DNA of 44,023 nt, taken from the NCBI GenBank assembly GCA_902805545.1, contig CADCTD010000156.1:1-44023 (forward strand), read 5' to 3'. The notes beneath the pieces were generated by a model. It was given only the letters and a program-made list of their open reading frames with translations, was not told where the DNA came from and did not search any database. The DNA is from an uncultured Craurococcus sp. (lineage in GTDB: Bacteria > Pseudomonadota > Alphaproteobacteria > Acetobacterales > Acetobacteraceae). Positions 9,482 through 17,712 of the stretch are shown here, one piece after another; position 1 is the first letter of the stretch, and every line of letters begins with the position of its first letter. Position numbers and translations under genes: made by a program.

Positions 9482-10537
9482 TCAGTCCTGGGCCTTCACG
9501 TCCGCGGCAGGCGGATTGAACACCAGCCGAGACTGGGCACTCGGCGTCACAGCGGGTTCGGCGATGCCGAAGGCCTTCACCAGGGCGGCGGTGAAGCGCG
9601 GCACGCCGGTCCAGCGGATGTGGATGGCGTCGAAGAAATCTTCCTCGCCGAGCGCGAAGGTCTGGTTGCTGTCCCAGTACCGTGCGCCGCTCCCGCCGAG
9701 CGCCGTGGTGATGCCGGTAGAGAAGCTGCCGAGCACGGCGCCATCCGGGTCATGCTGCCGGCGCCACTGCGGGTGCACAGGCGTCATGGCGACCATCAGC
9801 CGCTTGCCATCGCCGTGCAACCTCCTGGCCATCTGCGACAATGCCGAGAGGCAGGCCGGGTCCGGCTTGTCGACGGCGCCGTAGAGCAGCTCCCCGCGCG
9901 GCCTCTCCGCGCCGAGCGGCCCGCTGCCGAACCGGTCGAAGACGAGCGGGTCGGTGCGGTTCGCCCCGGAGCGCTTGTCGGCGATGGTGGCAGCGTTGCG
10001 TGCCAGCGCGACGAGGGAGAAGTAGCGCGTGTAGTAAACCCAGGGCGCCGCCTGGCCGAAGACGTAGTCCGCCGCGTCATCGCGGTCGAAGATGGCGGCG
10101 GGGTTGCTGGTGCAGCTCTGGAAGTCCTGCGGCGAGGCGATCATCACCACGTCGCGGACGCCGCGGTAGTGGTCGAGCAGCCAGTCGGTGGCGAAGGCGG
10201 TCTGGTTGAGGCGCAGGCCGCAGAAGCCGCCGTTCAGGGGCGTCAGGCCCGGTGCCTCCTGCCGCAGGGTGCTGCCGTCGAAGTGGCGCCAGGCGACGGA
10301 GGAGCCGACGACCAGCAGGTTCGGCGAGGCGGGCTGCTCCTTCCGCAGGAAGTGCAGCTTCTCGTCGAGGCAGAGCGAGTTGCTGAAGGCCGGCGGCGGC
10401 AGGTTGCCCGTCGCCGAGAGCGTCAGCAGCACGCCGTAGTAGAGGGCGAACATCCCCAGCAGCGAGCCGAGGAAGGCCAGCAGGTAGCCTGGCCGCACCG
10501 GTCTCGGTGAAGCCTGGGCGATCGGCGTTCCGGACAT
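9482..10537 (-). CDS. Membrane-anchored SGNH/AlgX-like protein
   Basis: A 351-residue protein with one N-terminal membrane helix at about 18-41 and an extracytoplasmic domain. VVGSSVAWR (76-84) resembles the block I Ser motif of SGNH hydrolases and FDAIHIRWTG near the end (Asp303, His306) resembles the block V DxxH. Proteins of this plan work with MBOAT proteins to place acyl groups on exported polysaccharides, as AlgJ/AlgX do with AlgI. It is the last gene of the operon that starts with the MBOAT gene, 4 bases after the carrier protein. The two motifs are my reading and the domain is divergent, so the family call is moderate. A purely structural role is possible. Confidence 0.68.
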   Translation of the reverse strand: MSGTPIAQASPRPVRPGYLLAFLGSLLGMFALYYGVLLTLSATGNLPPPAFSNSLCLDEKLHFLRKEQPASPNLLVVGSSVAWRHFDGSTLRQEAPGLTPLNGGFCGLRLNQTAFATDWLLDHYRGVRDVVMIASPQDFQSCTSNPAAIFDRDDAADYVFGQAAPWVYYTRYFSLVALARNAATIADKRSGANRTDPLVFDRFGSGPLGAERPRGELLYGAVDKPDPACLSALSQMARRLHGDGKRLMVAMTPVHPQWRRQHDPDGAVLGSFSTGITTALGGSGARYWDSNQTFALGEEDFFDAIHIRWTGVPRFTAALVKAFGIAEPAVTPSAQSRLVFNPPAADVKAQD

Positions 10538-10541
10538 GGCG

Positions 10542-10790
10542 TCATGCGCCTTTCCGCTTGGTGGCGATCAGTTGGACGAAGTCGCCGACATTGTGCAGCG
10601 ACTCGAGCTCCGCCGTGCGGAAGCGGATGCCGAACCGCGTCTCGGCCGCGACCACGAGGTTGACATGCGCCTGGCTGTCCCAGCCAGGGATGTCCTCGGC
10701 GGTGGTCGCGGCAGAGAGGGTGATGTCGTCGTCGTCGAATACGTCGCGGAAGACTTGCGTCAGTTCCGCGTAGATCTCCTGTTCGTGCAT
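10542..10790 (-). CDS. Acyl carrier protein, second copy
   Basis: An 82-residue carrier protein starting MHEQEIYAEL. The prosthetic-group motif is IPGWDSQAHVNL (34-45), with Ser39 the phosphopantetheine site. This is the DSQ type found in carrier proteins next to FkbH-like enzymes. The ATG at 10790 lies inside the end of the fkbH-like gene (31-base overlap), so translation is coupled. It is unlike the other carrier protein in this window (GLSSYG motif), so each system has its own carrier. Confidence 0.93.
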   Translation of the reverse strand: MHEQEIYAELTQVFRDVFDDDDITLSAATTAEDIPGWDSQAHVNLVVAAETRFGIRFRTAELESLHNVGDFVQLIATKRKGA

Positions 10791-12700
10791 GTGGTGTCCA
10801 AGGCGATGGGGTGGGCGAACGGCCTGGAGCCGCGAGTCTCGATGCGCCAGACCAGCGTCCCGTCGGGGCGATCCGGCAAGGGCGCCATCGGCGTGAAGCC
10901 GAGGCGCGGGTAATGTTCCGCCACCATGCCGTTGCGGGCGGTGGGGCGGTATTCGCCGATGAGGGCGGTGACGCCCTGGTGCCTGGCATGCTCCAGCAGC
11001 ACCTGCAGCGTCGCCTCCTCGACCTTGCGGCCGAGCACGCGGCAGCTCATCAGCCAGGTGTCGATCAGCCACTCGCCGGGGCGCAGCGCCGCATCGGGGC
11101 GGGCGAGCACCACGCTGATGAGGCCGTTGTCGCCGAACCGGTCGGTGAGGCGGATGGCCAGTGCGAGGGCGTCCGGATCCTCGGCGAGGGCCTGCATCTC
11201 GGCTTCGGTATAGCGGCGGGTGGTGAGGTTGAACTGGTTGGTCTTGTTGACGAGCTGCGTCGCGCGCGGCAGCTCGGCCGCGCCGATCGGGCGGGCGGTC
11301 AGCACCATCTCGAGGCTGCGGAGATAGCCCTCGAGATCGGTCGTCTGCTCGAGCACGGCCTGGCGTGCCGCGTTGGCGGCGTAGCTGCGGGCACGCGCGG
11401 CATCGTCGGCGGTGAAGCCGACCGTCTCGAAATAGCCGGCGGCGCCGAGCCAGGTGGGGTAGAGCGCCACATCCTCCGGCAGCTCCGGCACGGCGACATC
11501 GGGCAGCTCCCGCCGGACGATGTCGCGCTCGGCCGGGTTGTCGTCGACGAAGACGAGGGCGTCGAGGCCGATGTTGAGCTGCTTGGCGATCTGGCGGAGG
11601 TTGCCGGCCTTGTCGTTCCAATTGGCCTGGAAGGCGGCGATGTCGCCGCGCTGCAGCGCCATCTCCGGATGGTTGGCGAAGGCGGCCTCGGCGACGGCAG
11701 CGTCGTTCTTGCTGCAGACGGCGAGGATGATGCCCCGCCGGCCGAGCTGGGCGGCGTAACGCTGCATGGCGAGGAAGGCCTCGCCGGTCGGGTTGCCCTG
11801 GCCGAGCTTGATGCCCTCGATGCCGTCATCGCCGATGACGCCGCCCCAGATCGTGTTGTCGAGGTCGAGCACGAGGCATTTCCGCGCCCGGCCGAGCACG
11901 GCGCCGGCGATGCGGGCGACGAGGTCGCCATGCAGCGGCGCCATCACCGGGCTGACGAGCTGCTTCGCCTGGTGCCAGCGCACCGGGTCGCCGAGGCCGT
12001 CGGCCGGGCCCTGGCCGGCCATCTGTGCGGCGAGGTCGAGCAGCAATACGCCATCCTCGCGGGCAGCGGCGCGGATCGCGGCATTCAGCCGGTCGAGGAT
12101 GGAGCGCGGGGCGGCGGGCACCATCGCCTCGTAGCTGCCGAAGAGCGGCGGCGTGGCCGGGACCAGCAGCTGCTGAACCACCTGGGCGTTGAAGCGCTCC
12201 CGCGCCCGGCGCCAGAGATGGCGGAGCTCGGCGATGCGGCCGGCGACGGCCTCCTCGACCGCGCCGTCCGGCGAGTCGAGCGGCAGGTCGATCGGTGAGT
12301 CCTGCGCATCGAGCGCGAGCAGGATCACCTGCGGGGCGAAGGCGGCGAGCAGGGGATCCTCGCCCAGCAGCGACTGGCGGTAATTGCCGTAGGGCGCGAC
12401 ATGGACCGAGAGCGCGAGGCCGCGATGCAGCCCGGCCACGCGGATGCCGGGCACGAGATGGTCGACGGTATGCGAGGCGAGGATGGCGAGCCGCAGCGGC
12501 GCCAGGCCCAGCCGGGCCGGCGGTGCGGCAAGGCCTTCCTCTGCCAGCCGGTCGAGCCGGCCGGTTGCGGTGAAGTCGCGGCGGAAGCCGGCGAGATGCA
12601 TCGCCCGCGAGAGCCGCTCGCCTGGATCGGCGATGCGGCGGGCGGCGGAGAGCGCCGCGCCGAGATCGTCATGCACCGGAAGCCAGGCGAGCTGTTCCAT
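10760..12700 (-). CDS. FkbH-like HAD-family protein (glyceryl-ACP type)
   Basis: A 646-residue three-part protein. Residues about 1-265 form an SGNH-like N-terminal domain. Residues 274-430 are the HAD domain with DLDNTIWGGVIG (279-290) and VFVDDNPAER. The C-terminal part is GNAT-like. FkbH proteins take the glyceryl group from 1,3-bisphosphoglycerate, dephosphorylate it and attach it as a thioester to a partner carrier protein. The partner gene overlaps its 3' end. The product is therefore probably glyceryl-carrier, used by the MBOAT protein encoded 7 bases upstream. That glycan decoration rather than polyketide synthesis is the outlet is inferred from the absence of any polyketide gene here. 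Confidence 0.9.
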   Translation of the reverse strand: MEQLAWLPVHDDLGAALSAARRIADPGERLSRAMHLAGFRRDFTATGRLDRLAEEGLAAPPARLGLAPLRLAILASHTVDHLVPGIRVAGLHRGLALSVHVAPYGNYRQSLLGEDPLLAAFAPQVILLALDAQDSPIDLPLDSPDGAVEEAVAGRIAELRHLWRRARERFNAQVVQQLLVPATPPLFGSYEAMVPAAPRSILDRLNAAIRAAAREDGVLLLDLAAQMAGQGPADGLGDPVRWHQAKQLVSPVMAPLHGDLVARIAGAVLGRARKCLVLDLDNTIWGGVIGDDGIEGIKLGQGNPTGEAFLAMQRYAAQLGRRGIILAVCSKNDAAVAEAAFANHPEMALQRGDIAAFQANWNDKAGNLRQIAKQLNIGLDALVFVDDNPAERDIVRRELPDVAVPELPEDVALYPTWLGAAGYFETVGFTADDAARARSYAANAARQAVLEQTTDLEGYLRSLEMVLTARPIGAAELPRATQLVNKTNQFNLTTRRYTEAEMQALAEDPDALALAIRLTDRFGDNGLISVVLARPDAALRPGEWLIDTWLMSCRVLGRKVEEATLQVLLEHARHQGVTALIGEYRPTARNGMVAEHYPRLGFTPMAPLPDRPDGTLVWRIETRGSRPFAHPIALDTTCTNRRSTRN

Positions 12701-12707
12701 GGCGGCC

Positions 12708-14321
12708 TCAGAACTGGAAGTAGAGGAATTCGGTCGGCGCCGAGGAGAAGGTCTGCATCAGCACGAAGAAGCAGAGCACGCCGAGGGCGACGCCGTAGAT
12801 CGGCGCCGGCCGCCAGGTCATCGCAGGCAGGATCGCCTGCAGCCAGGCCGGGCGGCCGCGCCAGCCGAGCGCGGTGCGGAACTGCAGCATGAACTGCTGG
12901 GTGTTCGGCATGGTCCAGACGAAGGCGAGCAGCACCAGGATCCGCGCCCAGTCCTCGATCTGGAAGAACCGGCCGGCGCCGACCTCGAGCCCATAGCTGG
13001 CGACGAAGCCCGAGATCAGCGGCAGATGGGCAAGGGTCGCCGGGACGACCACGCCATTGAGCCCGACCATGCCGGCCAGCAGGTTCAGCGCCGCCGGCAC
13101 GCTTTCGGCGCGGAAGAAGACGAGGGCGACGACGACGCAGAGGAAGGTCAGCAGCACCGAGCTGGCATGCGGCAGCAGGCGGTCGTCGTCGAGCTTCCAG
13201 CCCCGGCTCGCCTTCAGCGCGCGCCAGCCATGCGCCACCACCAGGTAGACGCCGTGCAGCACACCGAAGACCACGAACTGCCAGCCCGCGCCGTGCCAGA
13301 CGCCGGAGATGAACATGGTGAGGATGGTCGGCCAGGCGACCAGGGCGAGGAAGGTGCCGGGCGACATCCGGCCGCGGCGCGGCAGAGGCTTGCCGGCGGC
13401 CATGCGTGCGCGCGTCGCCCGCAGCACGATGGGGTTGTAGATATAGGCCGTCAGGAAGCGCGTCAGCGTCATGTGCCAGCGCGACCAGAACTCGATGACG
13501 TTGCGCGCCTTGAAGGGGCTGTCGAAGTTCGGCGGCAGGCTGATGCCGAAGAGCAGGCCGAGGCCGATCGCCATGTCGGTGTAGCCGGAGAAGTCGAAGT
13601 AGATCTGCAGCGCATAGGCCAGCGCGGCGCCCCAGGCATCGAGCAGCGGCAGGGTCTCGCCGGCCGCGGCCGCGGCGAAGGTCGGGCTGGCGAGCGCCCC
13701 GAGCGGATCCGCCAGGAGAACCTTCTTCGCCAGGCCAAGGCCGAAAAGGGTGAGGCCGACCGAGATGTTGTCGAAGCGCGGCCGGAAATTGTCCGGGTTG
13801 GCGAACTGGCTCAGCATCTCGCGGTGATGGGTGATCGGACCGGCGATGAGATGCGGGAAGAAGGTGATGAAAAGGCAGTAGTTGAGGAAGTCGTGCTCCA
13901 CCACCGCCCCGTCATGCGCGTCGCTGAGATAGGCGATCTGCTGGAAGGTGAAGAAGGAGATGGCGAGCGGCAGGACAATCTCGCGGATCTGCCAGTCGAA
14001 GCCGAAGGCGGCGTCGACATTGGTCAACAGGAAGGTGGTATACTTGAAGTAAAGCAGCGGCAGCAGGTTGCCGATGATGCCAAGCACAAGCACCGTCCGC
14101 GACGGCCTGCGCAAAAGATAGCCGCCGAGGATGTAGTTCGCGAGGATGCTGGCCACCAGTATCGGCACACACCACGGATTCCACCATCCATAGAAGACGA
14201 GCGACGCGATCGTCAGCCAGCCCGCCGCCAGACGTTGCTGCCCGGCTCCTGCGAGGACCAGAAAGCCAAGCAGGACGAATGGCAGGAAACCTACGATGAA
14301 TGTGGCGGAACTGAAAACCAT
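12708..14321 (-). CDS. MBOAT family O-acyltransferase (AlgI-like)
   Basis: A 537-residue polytopic membrane protein of the AlgI/DltB group. The canonical N-terminus MVFSSATFIVGFLP sets the start at 14321; an ATG 22 codons upstream adds unrelated sequence. Visible motifs are FPHLIAGPI (155-163), YFDFSGYTDMAIG (241-253), FWSRWHMTL (278-286) and ISGVWHGAGWQF (338-349), where His343 is the active-site His. MBOAT proteins pass acyl groups across the inner membrane to an exported glycan. It heads the operon MBOAT, FkbH, carrier, SGNH. Its donor here is probably the carrier-bound glyceryl group rather than acetyl-CoA, which is an inference from context. Confidence 0.94.
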   Translation of the reverse strand: MVFSSATFIVGFLPFVLLGFLVLAGAGQQRLAAGWLTIASLVFYGWWNPWCVPILVASILANYILGGYLLRRPSRTVLVLGIIGNLLPLLYFKYTTFLLTNVDAAFGFDWQIREIVLPLAISFFTFQQIAYLSDAHDGAVVEHDFLNYCLFITFFPHLIAGPITHHREMLSQFANPDNFRPRFDNISVGLTLFGLGLAKKVLLADPLGALASPTFAAAAAGETLPLLDAWGAALAYALQIYFDFSGYTDMAIGLGLLFGISLPPNFDSPFKARNVIEFWSRWHMTLTRFLTAYIYNPIVLRATRARMAAGKPLPRRGRMSPGTFLALVAWPTILTMFISGVWHGAGWQFVVFGVLHGVYLVVAHGWRALKASRGWKLDDDRLLPHASSVLLTFLCVVVALVFFRAESVPAALNLLAGMVGLNGVVVPATLAHLPLISGFVASYGLEVGAGRFFQIEDWARILVLLAFVWTMPNTQQFMLQFRTALGWRGRPAWLQAILPAMTWRPAPIYGVALGVLCFFVLMQTFSSAPTEFLYFQF

Positions 14322-14480
14322 CGGCCTGTTCTTTTCTGTATAGGCTTCCACCGCGGCGACAGCGCACCGCAATATATGCCCTTCCAAAAAGACGCCGCTT
14401 CACAAACAGCAAAGCTTTGGCCCTATCACCACATAAGTGATGTCGTTGCTGCCGCCTTAGGCTTGCAACGGTTCCCGCGC
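14322..14480 (-). promoter_or_regulatory. AT-rich leader of the MBOAT operon
   Basis: This 159-base gap is more AT-rich than its neighbours and must hold the promoter of the MBOAT operon. It contains a 10-base palindrome CAAAGCTTTG (14410-14419) and an ATCAC-7-GTGAT inverted repeat (14425-14441). I do not see a -35/-10 pair at normal spacing, so the exact promoter is not called. Confidence 0.3.
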
Positions 14481-15461
14481 TCAGTCCGGCTTCCAGCGGA
14501 GCCGGCGGAACAGCCAGCCCCGATAAGCGAGGACGGCCTCGGATGGTGGGGCGAGCGGGCTCAGGACCGGGGCGAGATCGGTCCCGGCGCTGAGTCGGAT
14601 GCCGGGGCCGAGCGTCGTGCGCTCCTCCTCCAGCCAGCGCTGCGCCGCGGCGCGCCACAGCGCGACGAGGTCGCCGGGGGTCAGCGCCGGCAGCAGCAGC
14701 GCGCCGAGCAGCCGCGCATTCGCCGCGGCGGCGAACAGGCCGCCGCGTAGCGCGGCATCGCCGCCGGTGGCGAGCTCGGCGATGGCAGGCACATCCGGCA
14801 GGGCCGGGTCGCGCGCCTCGTCCAGCACGCACCAGGGCTGGGCGCCCAGCGCGGCGAGGCGGGGCAGGCAGTCGCCGCCCTGCATCACCACCGCCTCCAC
14901 CGCGCCCTGGGTCAGCGCCGCCTCCGCCCGCGGGCCGGCGAGGCCGAGGACCGGGGTGGCGGCATGGCCGATCAGGTCGAGGCCGAGGAGGGCCGCGACG
15001 CCGGAATGGTCGGCGCCGGCAAGGCCGAGGCGGAGCGGCATGTTGGCCGCCGGCGGCCGGCCGCGCCCGGCCAGCACCGCCGGCCCCTGCGCGGCGCAGA
15101 CCGGCACCCAGCCGGCGCCGTCGAAGCGGGCGCGCTGGTCGCCGACCAGGCGGGCCTGGGCGGCGGCGCCCGGCAGCACCAGCAGCGTGCGGCCATCCGG
15201 CGCGGCGGCGGTGGCGAAGCGGTTGGCGGCGGTGACGCCATCCGGGCCGCCGAGCACGCTCCGCTCCAGCATCACCGCAGTGGTGCTGCCGCGCGCCAGC
15301 GCCGCTGCCATGCGACTTGACCAGTCGGCGAGCAGCCCGTCCTCGGGGCCGGGGACCAGCAGCGTGGCGGTCGCCGGCAGCAGGGCAAGGGCCGGGGCGG
15401 GCAGGGCGGCGAGGGCGGTGGCCAGGAGTCCCCGGCGGGTCGGTCGCGGGCCCGTCGCCAT
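14481..15461 (-). CDS. Tat-exported Bug/TctC-like substrate-binding protein, divergent
   Basis: A 326-residue protein starting with a twin-arginine-type signal (TRRGLLATALAAL, then ALALLPA). The mature part has GGPDGVTAANRFATAAAPDG, recalling the G-x-x-A-A-x-x-V-A-x-A-x-P-D-G pattern of Bug/TctC periplasmic binding proteins, and the two-lobe length fits (usually about 320 residues). Such proteins bind carboxylates for tripartite transporters or sensing. No TctA/TctB membrane genes are adjacent, so it is an orphan receptor. The ligand is unknown. It lies 32 bases upstream of the end of apt on the same strand, probably without a functional link. Confidence 0.7.
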   Translation of the reverse strand: MATGPRPTRRGLLATALAALPAPALALLPATATLLVPGPEDGLLADWSSRMAAALARGSTTAVMLERSVLGGPDGVTAANRFATAAAPDGRTLLVLPGAAAQARLVGDQRARFDGAGWVPVCAAQGPAVLAGRGRPPAANMPLRLGLAGADHSGVAALLGLDLIGHAATPVLGLAGPRAEAALTQGAVEAVVMQGGDCLPRLAALGAQPWCVLDEARDPALPDVPAIAELATGGDAALRGGLFAAAANARLLGALLLPALTPGDLVALWRAAAQRWLEEERTTLGPGIRLSAGTDLAPVLSPLAPPSEAVLAYRGWLFRRLRWKPD

Positions 15462-15493
15462 ACTGTGCCTACCTCCTCTTGGTTGGGACCTTG

Positions 15494-16030
15494 CTAGTCG
15501 TCGTAGCGCAGAAGGGTCTCGCAGGGGAGGTCAAGCCGGGTGCGGCCATTCAGGAAGGTGAGCTCGATCAGCGCGGCGACGGCCGGCACCTCGGCCCCTG
15601 CCTGGCGCAGCAGGCCGATGCCGGCCGCCATGGTCCCGCCGGTCGCCAGCAGGTCGTCGAGCAGCACCACGCGCTGGCCCGGCTTCACCGCATCGGCCTG
15701 CATCTCGATGCGGTCGGTGCCGTATTCCAGCGCGTAGTCGAGGCCGATCGTCTCGCCCGGCAGCTTGCGCGGCTTGCGCAGCATGACGAAGCCGAGGCCA
15801 AGCTCCAGCGCCAGCGGGGCGGCGACGAGGAAGCCGCGGCTCTCGATGCCGGCCAGCACATCGGGCCTGTAGGGGCGGATGCGGTCCGCCAGCCGCTCCA
15901 TCGCCGCGCGCCAGGCGGGGCCGTGCCGCAGCAGCGTCGAGATGTCGTAGAAGAGGATGCCGGGCTTCGGGAAATCCGGGATGCCGCGGATATGCGCGCG
16001 GAGATCGATATCGGGATGGGTCTCGGGCAT
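15494..16030 (-). CDS. apt: Adenine phosphoribosyltransferase
   Basis: A 178-residue purine-salvage enzyme that makes AMP from adenine and PRPP. The N-terminus has [18 protein letters not shown] (14-31), ESRGF (63-67) forms the base-binding loop, RKPRKLPGE (85-93) is the flexible loop, and [13 protein letters not shown] (121-133) is the PRPP-binding motif. Length and motif order are typical. The frame is open upstream, but MPETHPDI at 16030 is the expected start. The downstream Bug-like gene is on the same strand with a 32-base gap. Confidence 0.96.
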   Translation of the reverse strand: MPETHPDIDLRAHIRGIPDFPKPGILFYDISTLLRHGPAWRAAMERLADRIRPYRPDVLAGIESRGFLVAAPLALELGLGFVMLRKPRKLPGETIGLDYALEYGTDRIEMQADAVKPGQRVVLLDDLLATGGTMAAGIGLLRQAGAEVPAVAALIELTFLNGRTRLDLPCETLLRYDD

Positions 16031-16163
16031 GGCCGGTCCTTCGGGTGGGCGCGCCCCCGGGTCCCGGCGGCGGCGCCAATAAGCACCGGGCGACGCTGCG
16101 GTGCAACGGGCCGCGGATCGATCAGGTCTTGGCGAGGGCGCCTGGCTGGGCCATGTGCAAGCC

Positions 16164-16355
16164 ATGTCGCGCACTTCCATCGCCACGCTGGTCGGCCTGT
16201 CCGGCTTCCTCGCCTATGTCGTCGGTGTGGTGACGCTGGCCGACCACGTGCTGCAGATGCATTGGGCGGTGCAGGCGCTCTTCTTCCTGGTTGCCGGCAC
16301 GGTCTGGACCCTGCCCGCGACCAAGCTGATCGTCTGGGCCGCCGGCGGGAGATAA
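16164..16355 (+). CDS. DUF2842 small membrane protein
   Basis: A 63-residue protein with two membrane helices ([20 protein letters not shown] and [17 protein letters not shown]) ending in a short basic tail. Sequence and size match the alphaproteobacterial DUF2842 family, whose function is unknown. The ATG at 16164 is chosen over one 21 codons upstream because the family starts about here (MSRTSIATL). It is divergent from apt and followed directly by a strong terminator. Confidence 0.82.
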   Translation: MSRTSIATLVGLSGFLAYVVGVVTLADHVLQMHWAVQALFFLVAGTVWTLPATKLIVWAAGGR

Positions 16356-16359
16356 GGAA

Positions 16360-16388
16360 AAACCCCGCCAGCGGGGCTGGCGGGGTTT
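16360..16388 (+). terminator. Strong hairpin terminator after DUF2842
   Basis: A perfect 13-base stem (AAACCCCGCCAGC at 16360-16372 pairing with 16376-16388) closes a 3-base loop and ends in TTT. A-tract and T-tract flank both sides, so it can serve both strands: the DUF2842 gene from the left and the tRNA gene from the right. Confidence 0.85.
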
Positions 16389-16403
16389 CCGGCGAGGCCG
16401 ACT

Positions 16404-16480
16404 TGGTCGGAGCGAGAGGATTCGAACCTCCGGCCCCTGCGTCCCGAACACAGTGCTCTACCAGGCTGAGCTACGCTCCG
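16404..16480 (-). tRNA. tRNA-Pro (anticodon CGG)
   Basis: On the minus strand the acceptor stem CGGAGCG (16474-16480) pairs with CGCTCCG, followed by discriminator A and an encoded CCA (16404-16407). The D arm GCTC/GAGC, the anticodon stem CTGTG/CGCAG with loop TTCGGGA, and the T arm with GGTTCGAATCC are all intact. The anticodon CGG reads CCG, a heavily used codon in this GC-rich genome. Confidence 0.97.
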
Positions 16481-16509
16481 CTGGTCGGCCCTTCGCCGCG
16501 GGAGGCGGC

Positions 16510-16538
16510 CATATACAAGCCGGGCCTGGGCACGGCAA
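16510..16538 (-). promoter_or_regulatory. Promoter of tRNA-Pro
   Basis: On the minus strand TTGCCG (16533-16538) and TATATG (16510-16515) are separated by 17 bases. The -10 ends 29 bases before the tRNA 5' end, which is typical. Both boxes match four of six consensus positions. Confidence 0.5.
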
Positions 16539-16544
16539 GGGGGA

Positions 16545-17129
16545 TCAGAGCCGGCGGGACGGGGCGCCGTCGCCGGCCGGGCTCCTGCGCAGCAGCACCA
16601 TGGCGGCCGGCACGTCAGGCGCGAGGGCGAAGAGCTGCCGCCCGTCCTCGCCGACGAAGCCCTGCCCGACCAGATGCTCGATCAGGGCGAGAAGGGGCTG
16701 CGCCCAGCCGGCGATGTCGAGCAGGATGATCGGCTTGTCGTGCAGGCCGAGCTGGCGCCAGGTGAGCACCTCCATCAGCTCGTCCATGGTGCCGAGGCCG
16801 CCGGAGAGGGCGATGAAGGCGTCCGACAGCTCGTACATGCGGGTCTTGCGGCTGTGCATGCCGTCGGTGACCTCGAGTTCGGTGACCTTCGGGTGGGGGC
16901 GCTCGATGCGCGTCAGGAATTCGGGGATGACGCCATTCACCTGTCCGCCGGCGGCGATGGTGGCCTCCGCCACTATCCCCATCAGCCCGACGCCGCCGCC
17001 GCCATAGACCAGGGTGATGCCGGCCTCGGCGAGGGCATGGCCGAGCGCCTCGGCCGCCGCCGCATGGGCCGGGTCGGTGCCGGTGCGGCTGCCGCAGAAG
17101 ACGGCGACGGAACGGATGGGCTCGGGCAT
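16545..17129 (-). CDS. LOG-family nucleoside 5'-monophosphate phosphoribohydrolase (TIGR00730)
   Basis: A 194-residue Rossmann-like protein of the LOG group, which releases the base from (cytokinin) nucleoside 5'-monophosphates. Motifs: VFCGSRTG (10-17), VYGGGGVGLMG (41-51), HSRKTRM (92-98, with the catalytic-type Arg) and SGGLGTMDE (109-117). The last normally reads PGGxGTxxE, and here Ser109 replaces the Pro while the catalytic Glu is kept. The ATG at 17129 (MPEPIRSVAVF) is the family start; the frame is open further upstream. In bacteria the physiological substrate is often unclear and these are commonly misnamed lysine decarboxylases. Confidence 0.9.
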   Translation of the reverse strand: MPEPIRSVAVFCGSRTGTDPAHAAAAEALGHALAEAGITLVYGGGGVGLMGIVAEATIAAGGQVNGVIPEFLTRIERPHPKVTELEVTDGMHSRKTRMYELSDAFIALSGGLGTMDELMEVLTWRQLGLHDKPIILLDIAGWAQPLLALIEHLVGQGFVGEDGRQLFALAPDVPAAMVLLRRSPAGDGAPSRRL

Positions 17130-17233
17130 CGGGTGAACTCCGGGTGCGTCCGGCTGCAACGCGGCGGCACCGCCTGGTATCTGGGGGCGCTCCGTCACAG
17201 TCCGAAGCTTGCCAATGCGAGGGGAAGCCGTGC

Positions 17234-17249
17234 CATGATCGCAATCATG
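17234..17249. promoter_or_regulatory. Palindrome upstream of cytochrome c' gene
   Basis: CATGAT-CGCA-ATCATG is a perfect 6-base inverted repeat, 22 bases before the cytochrome c' start in the divergent gap 17130-17271. It could be an operator. A TTGCCA (17209-17214) lies 19 bases upstream, too far for a standard promoter spacing, so the link is tentative. Confidence 0.3.
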
Positions 17250-17271
17250 AGTCTGGGTTGAGGAGTCTTGC

Positions 17272-17706
17272 ATGAAGTGGCGAATGATGGCGTCGGCGCT
17301 GGCCTTGATGGCGCTGGCGGGGACGGCCATGGCGCAAGGCGATGTCATCGCCGAGCGCCGGGCCGGGCTGAAGCGTATGGGCGCTCATATGGAGGCGATC
17401 AAGCCCGTGACCGATGCGCGGGGTGACGTGAAGGCGCTGGAGCCGCGGATCGATGACATGATCGCCTGGTTCCGCACCATGCCGACCCGCTTCCCGCCCG
17501 GGTCCGACCGGGGCGACACCAAGGCGCTGCCGGCCGTCTGGTCCGAGCGGGCCGGGTTCGAGACGGCGAATACCCGCCTGCTCGGGCAGCTCGACGTGCT
17601 GAAGGCAGCGTCGGCCTCGGGCGATGCGGCGGCCTTCGCCACCGCCTTCCAGGCGACCGGGCCCCAATTCTGCGGCGGCTGCCACCGCAACTACCGCGCG
17701 CGGTGA
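17272..17706 (+). CDS. Cytochrome c' (class II c-type cytochrome)
   Basis: A 144-residue periplasmic haem protein. Signal peptide MKWRMMASALALMALAGTAMA with cleavage before QGDV. The mature part is an amphipathic four-helix bundle (EAIKPVTDARGDVKAL, DDMIAWFRTMPTRFPPG, WSERAGFETANTRLL) ending in CGGCHRNYR, where Cys134, Cys137 and His138 bind haem. The C-terminal haem site and length are typical of cytochrome c', which binds NO or CO and may protect from nitrosative stress. A GAGGA ribosome site lies at 17260-17264. It is convergent with the Lrp gene. Confidence 0.95.
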   Translation: MKWRMMASALALMALAGTAMAQGDVIAERRAGLKRMGAHMEAIKPVTDARGDVKALEPRIDDMIAWFRTMPTRFPPGSDRGDTKALPAVWSERAGFETANTRLLGQLDVLKAASASGDAAAFATAFQATGPQFCGGCHRNYRAR

Positions 17707-17712
17707 GGCTGC

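Noticed and set aside
12444-14750. 768-codon plus-strand frame opposite the FkbH and MBOAT genes
   Set aside because: Low-complexity charged translation with no family likeness; the minus-strand genes have clear motifs.
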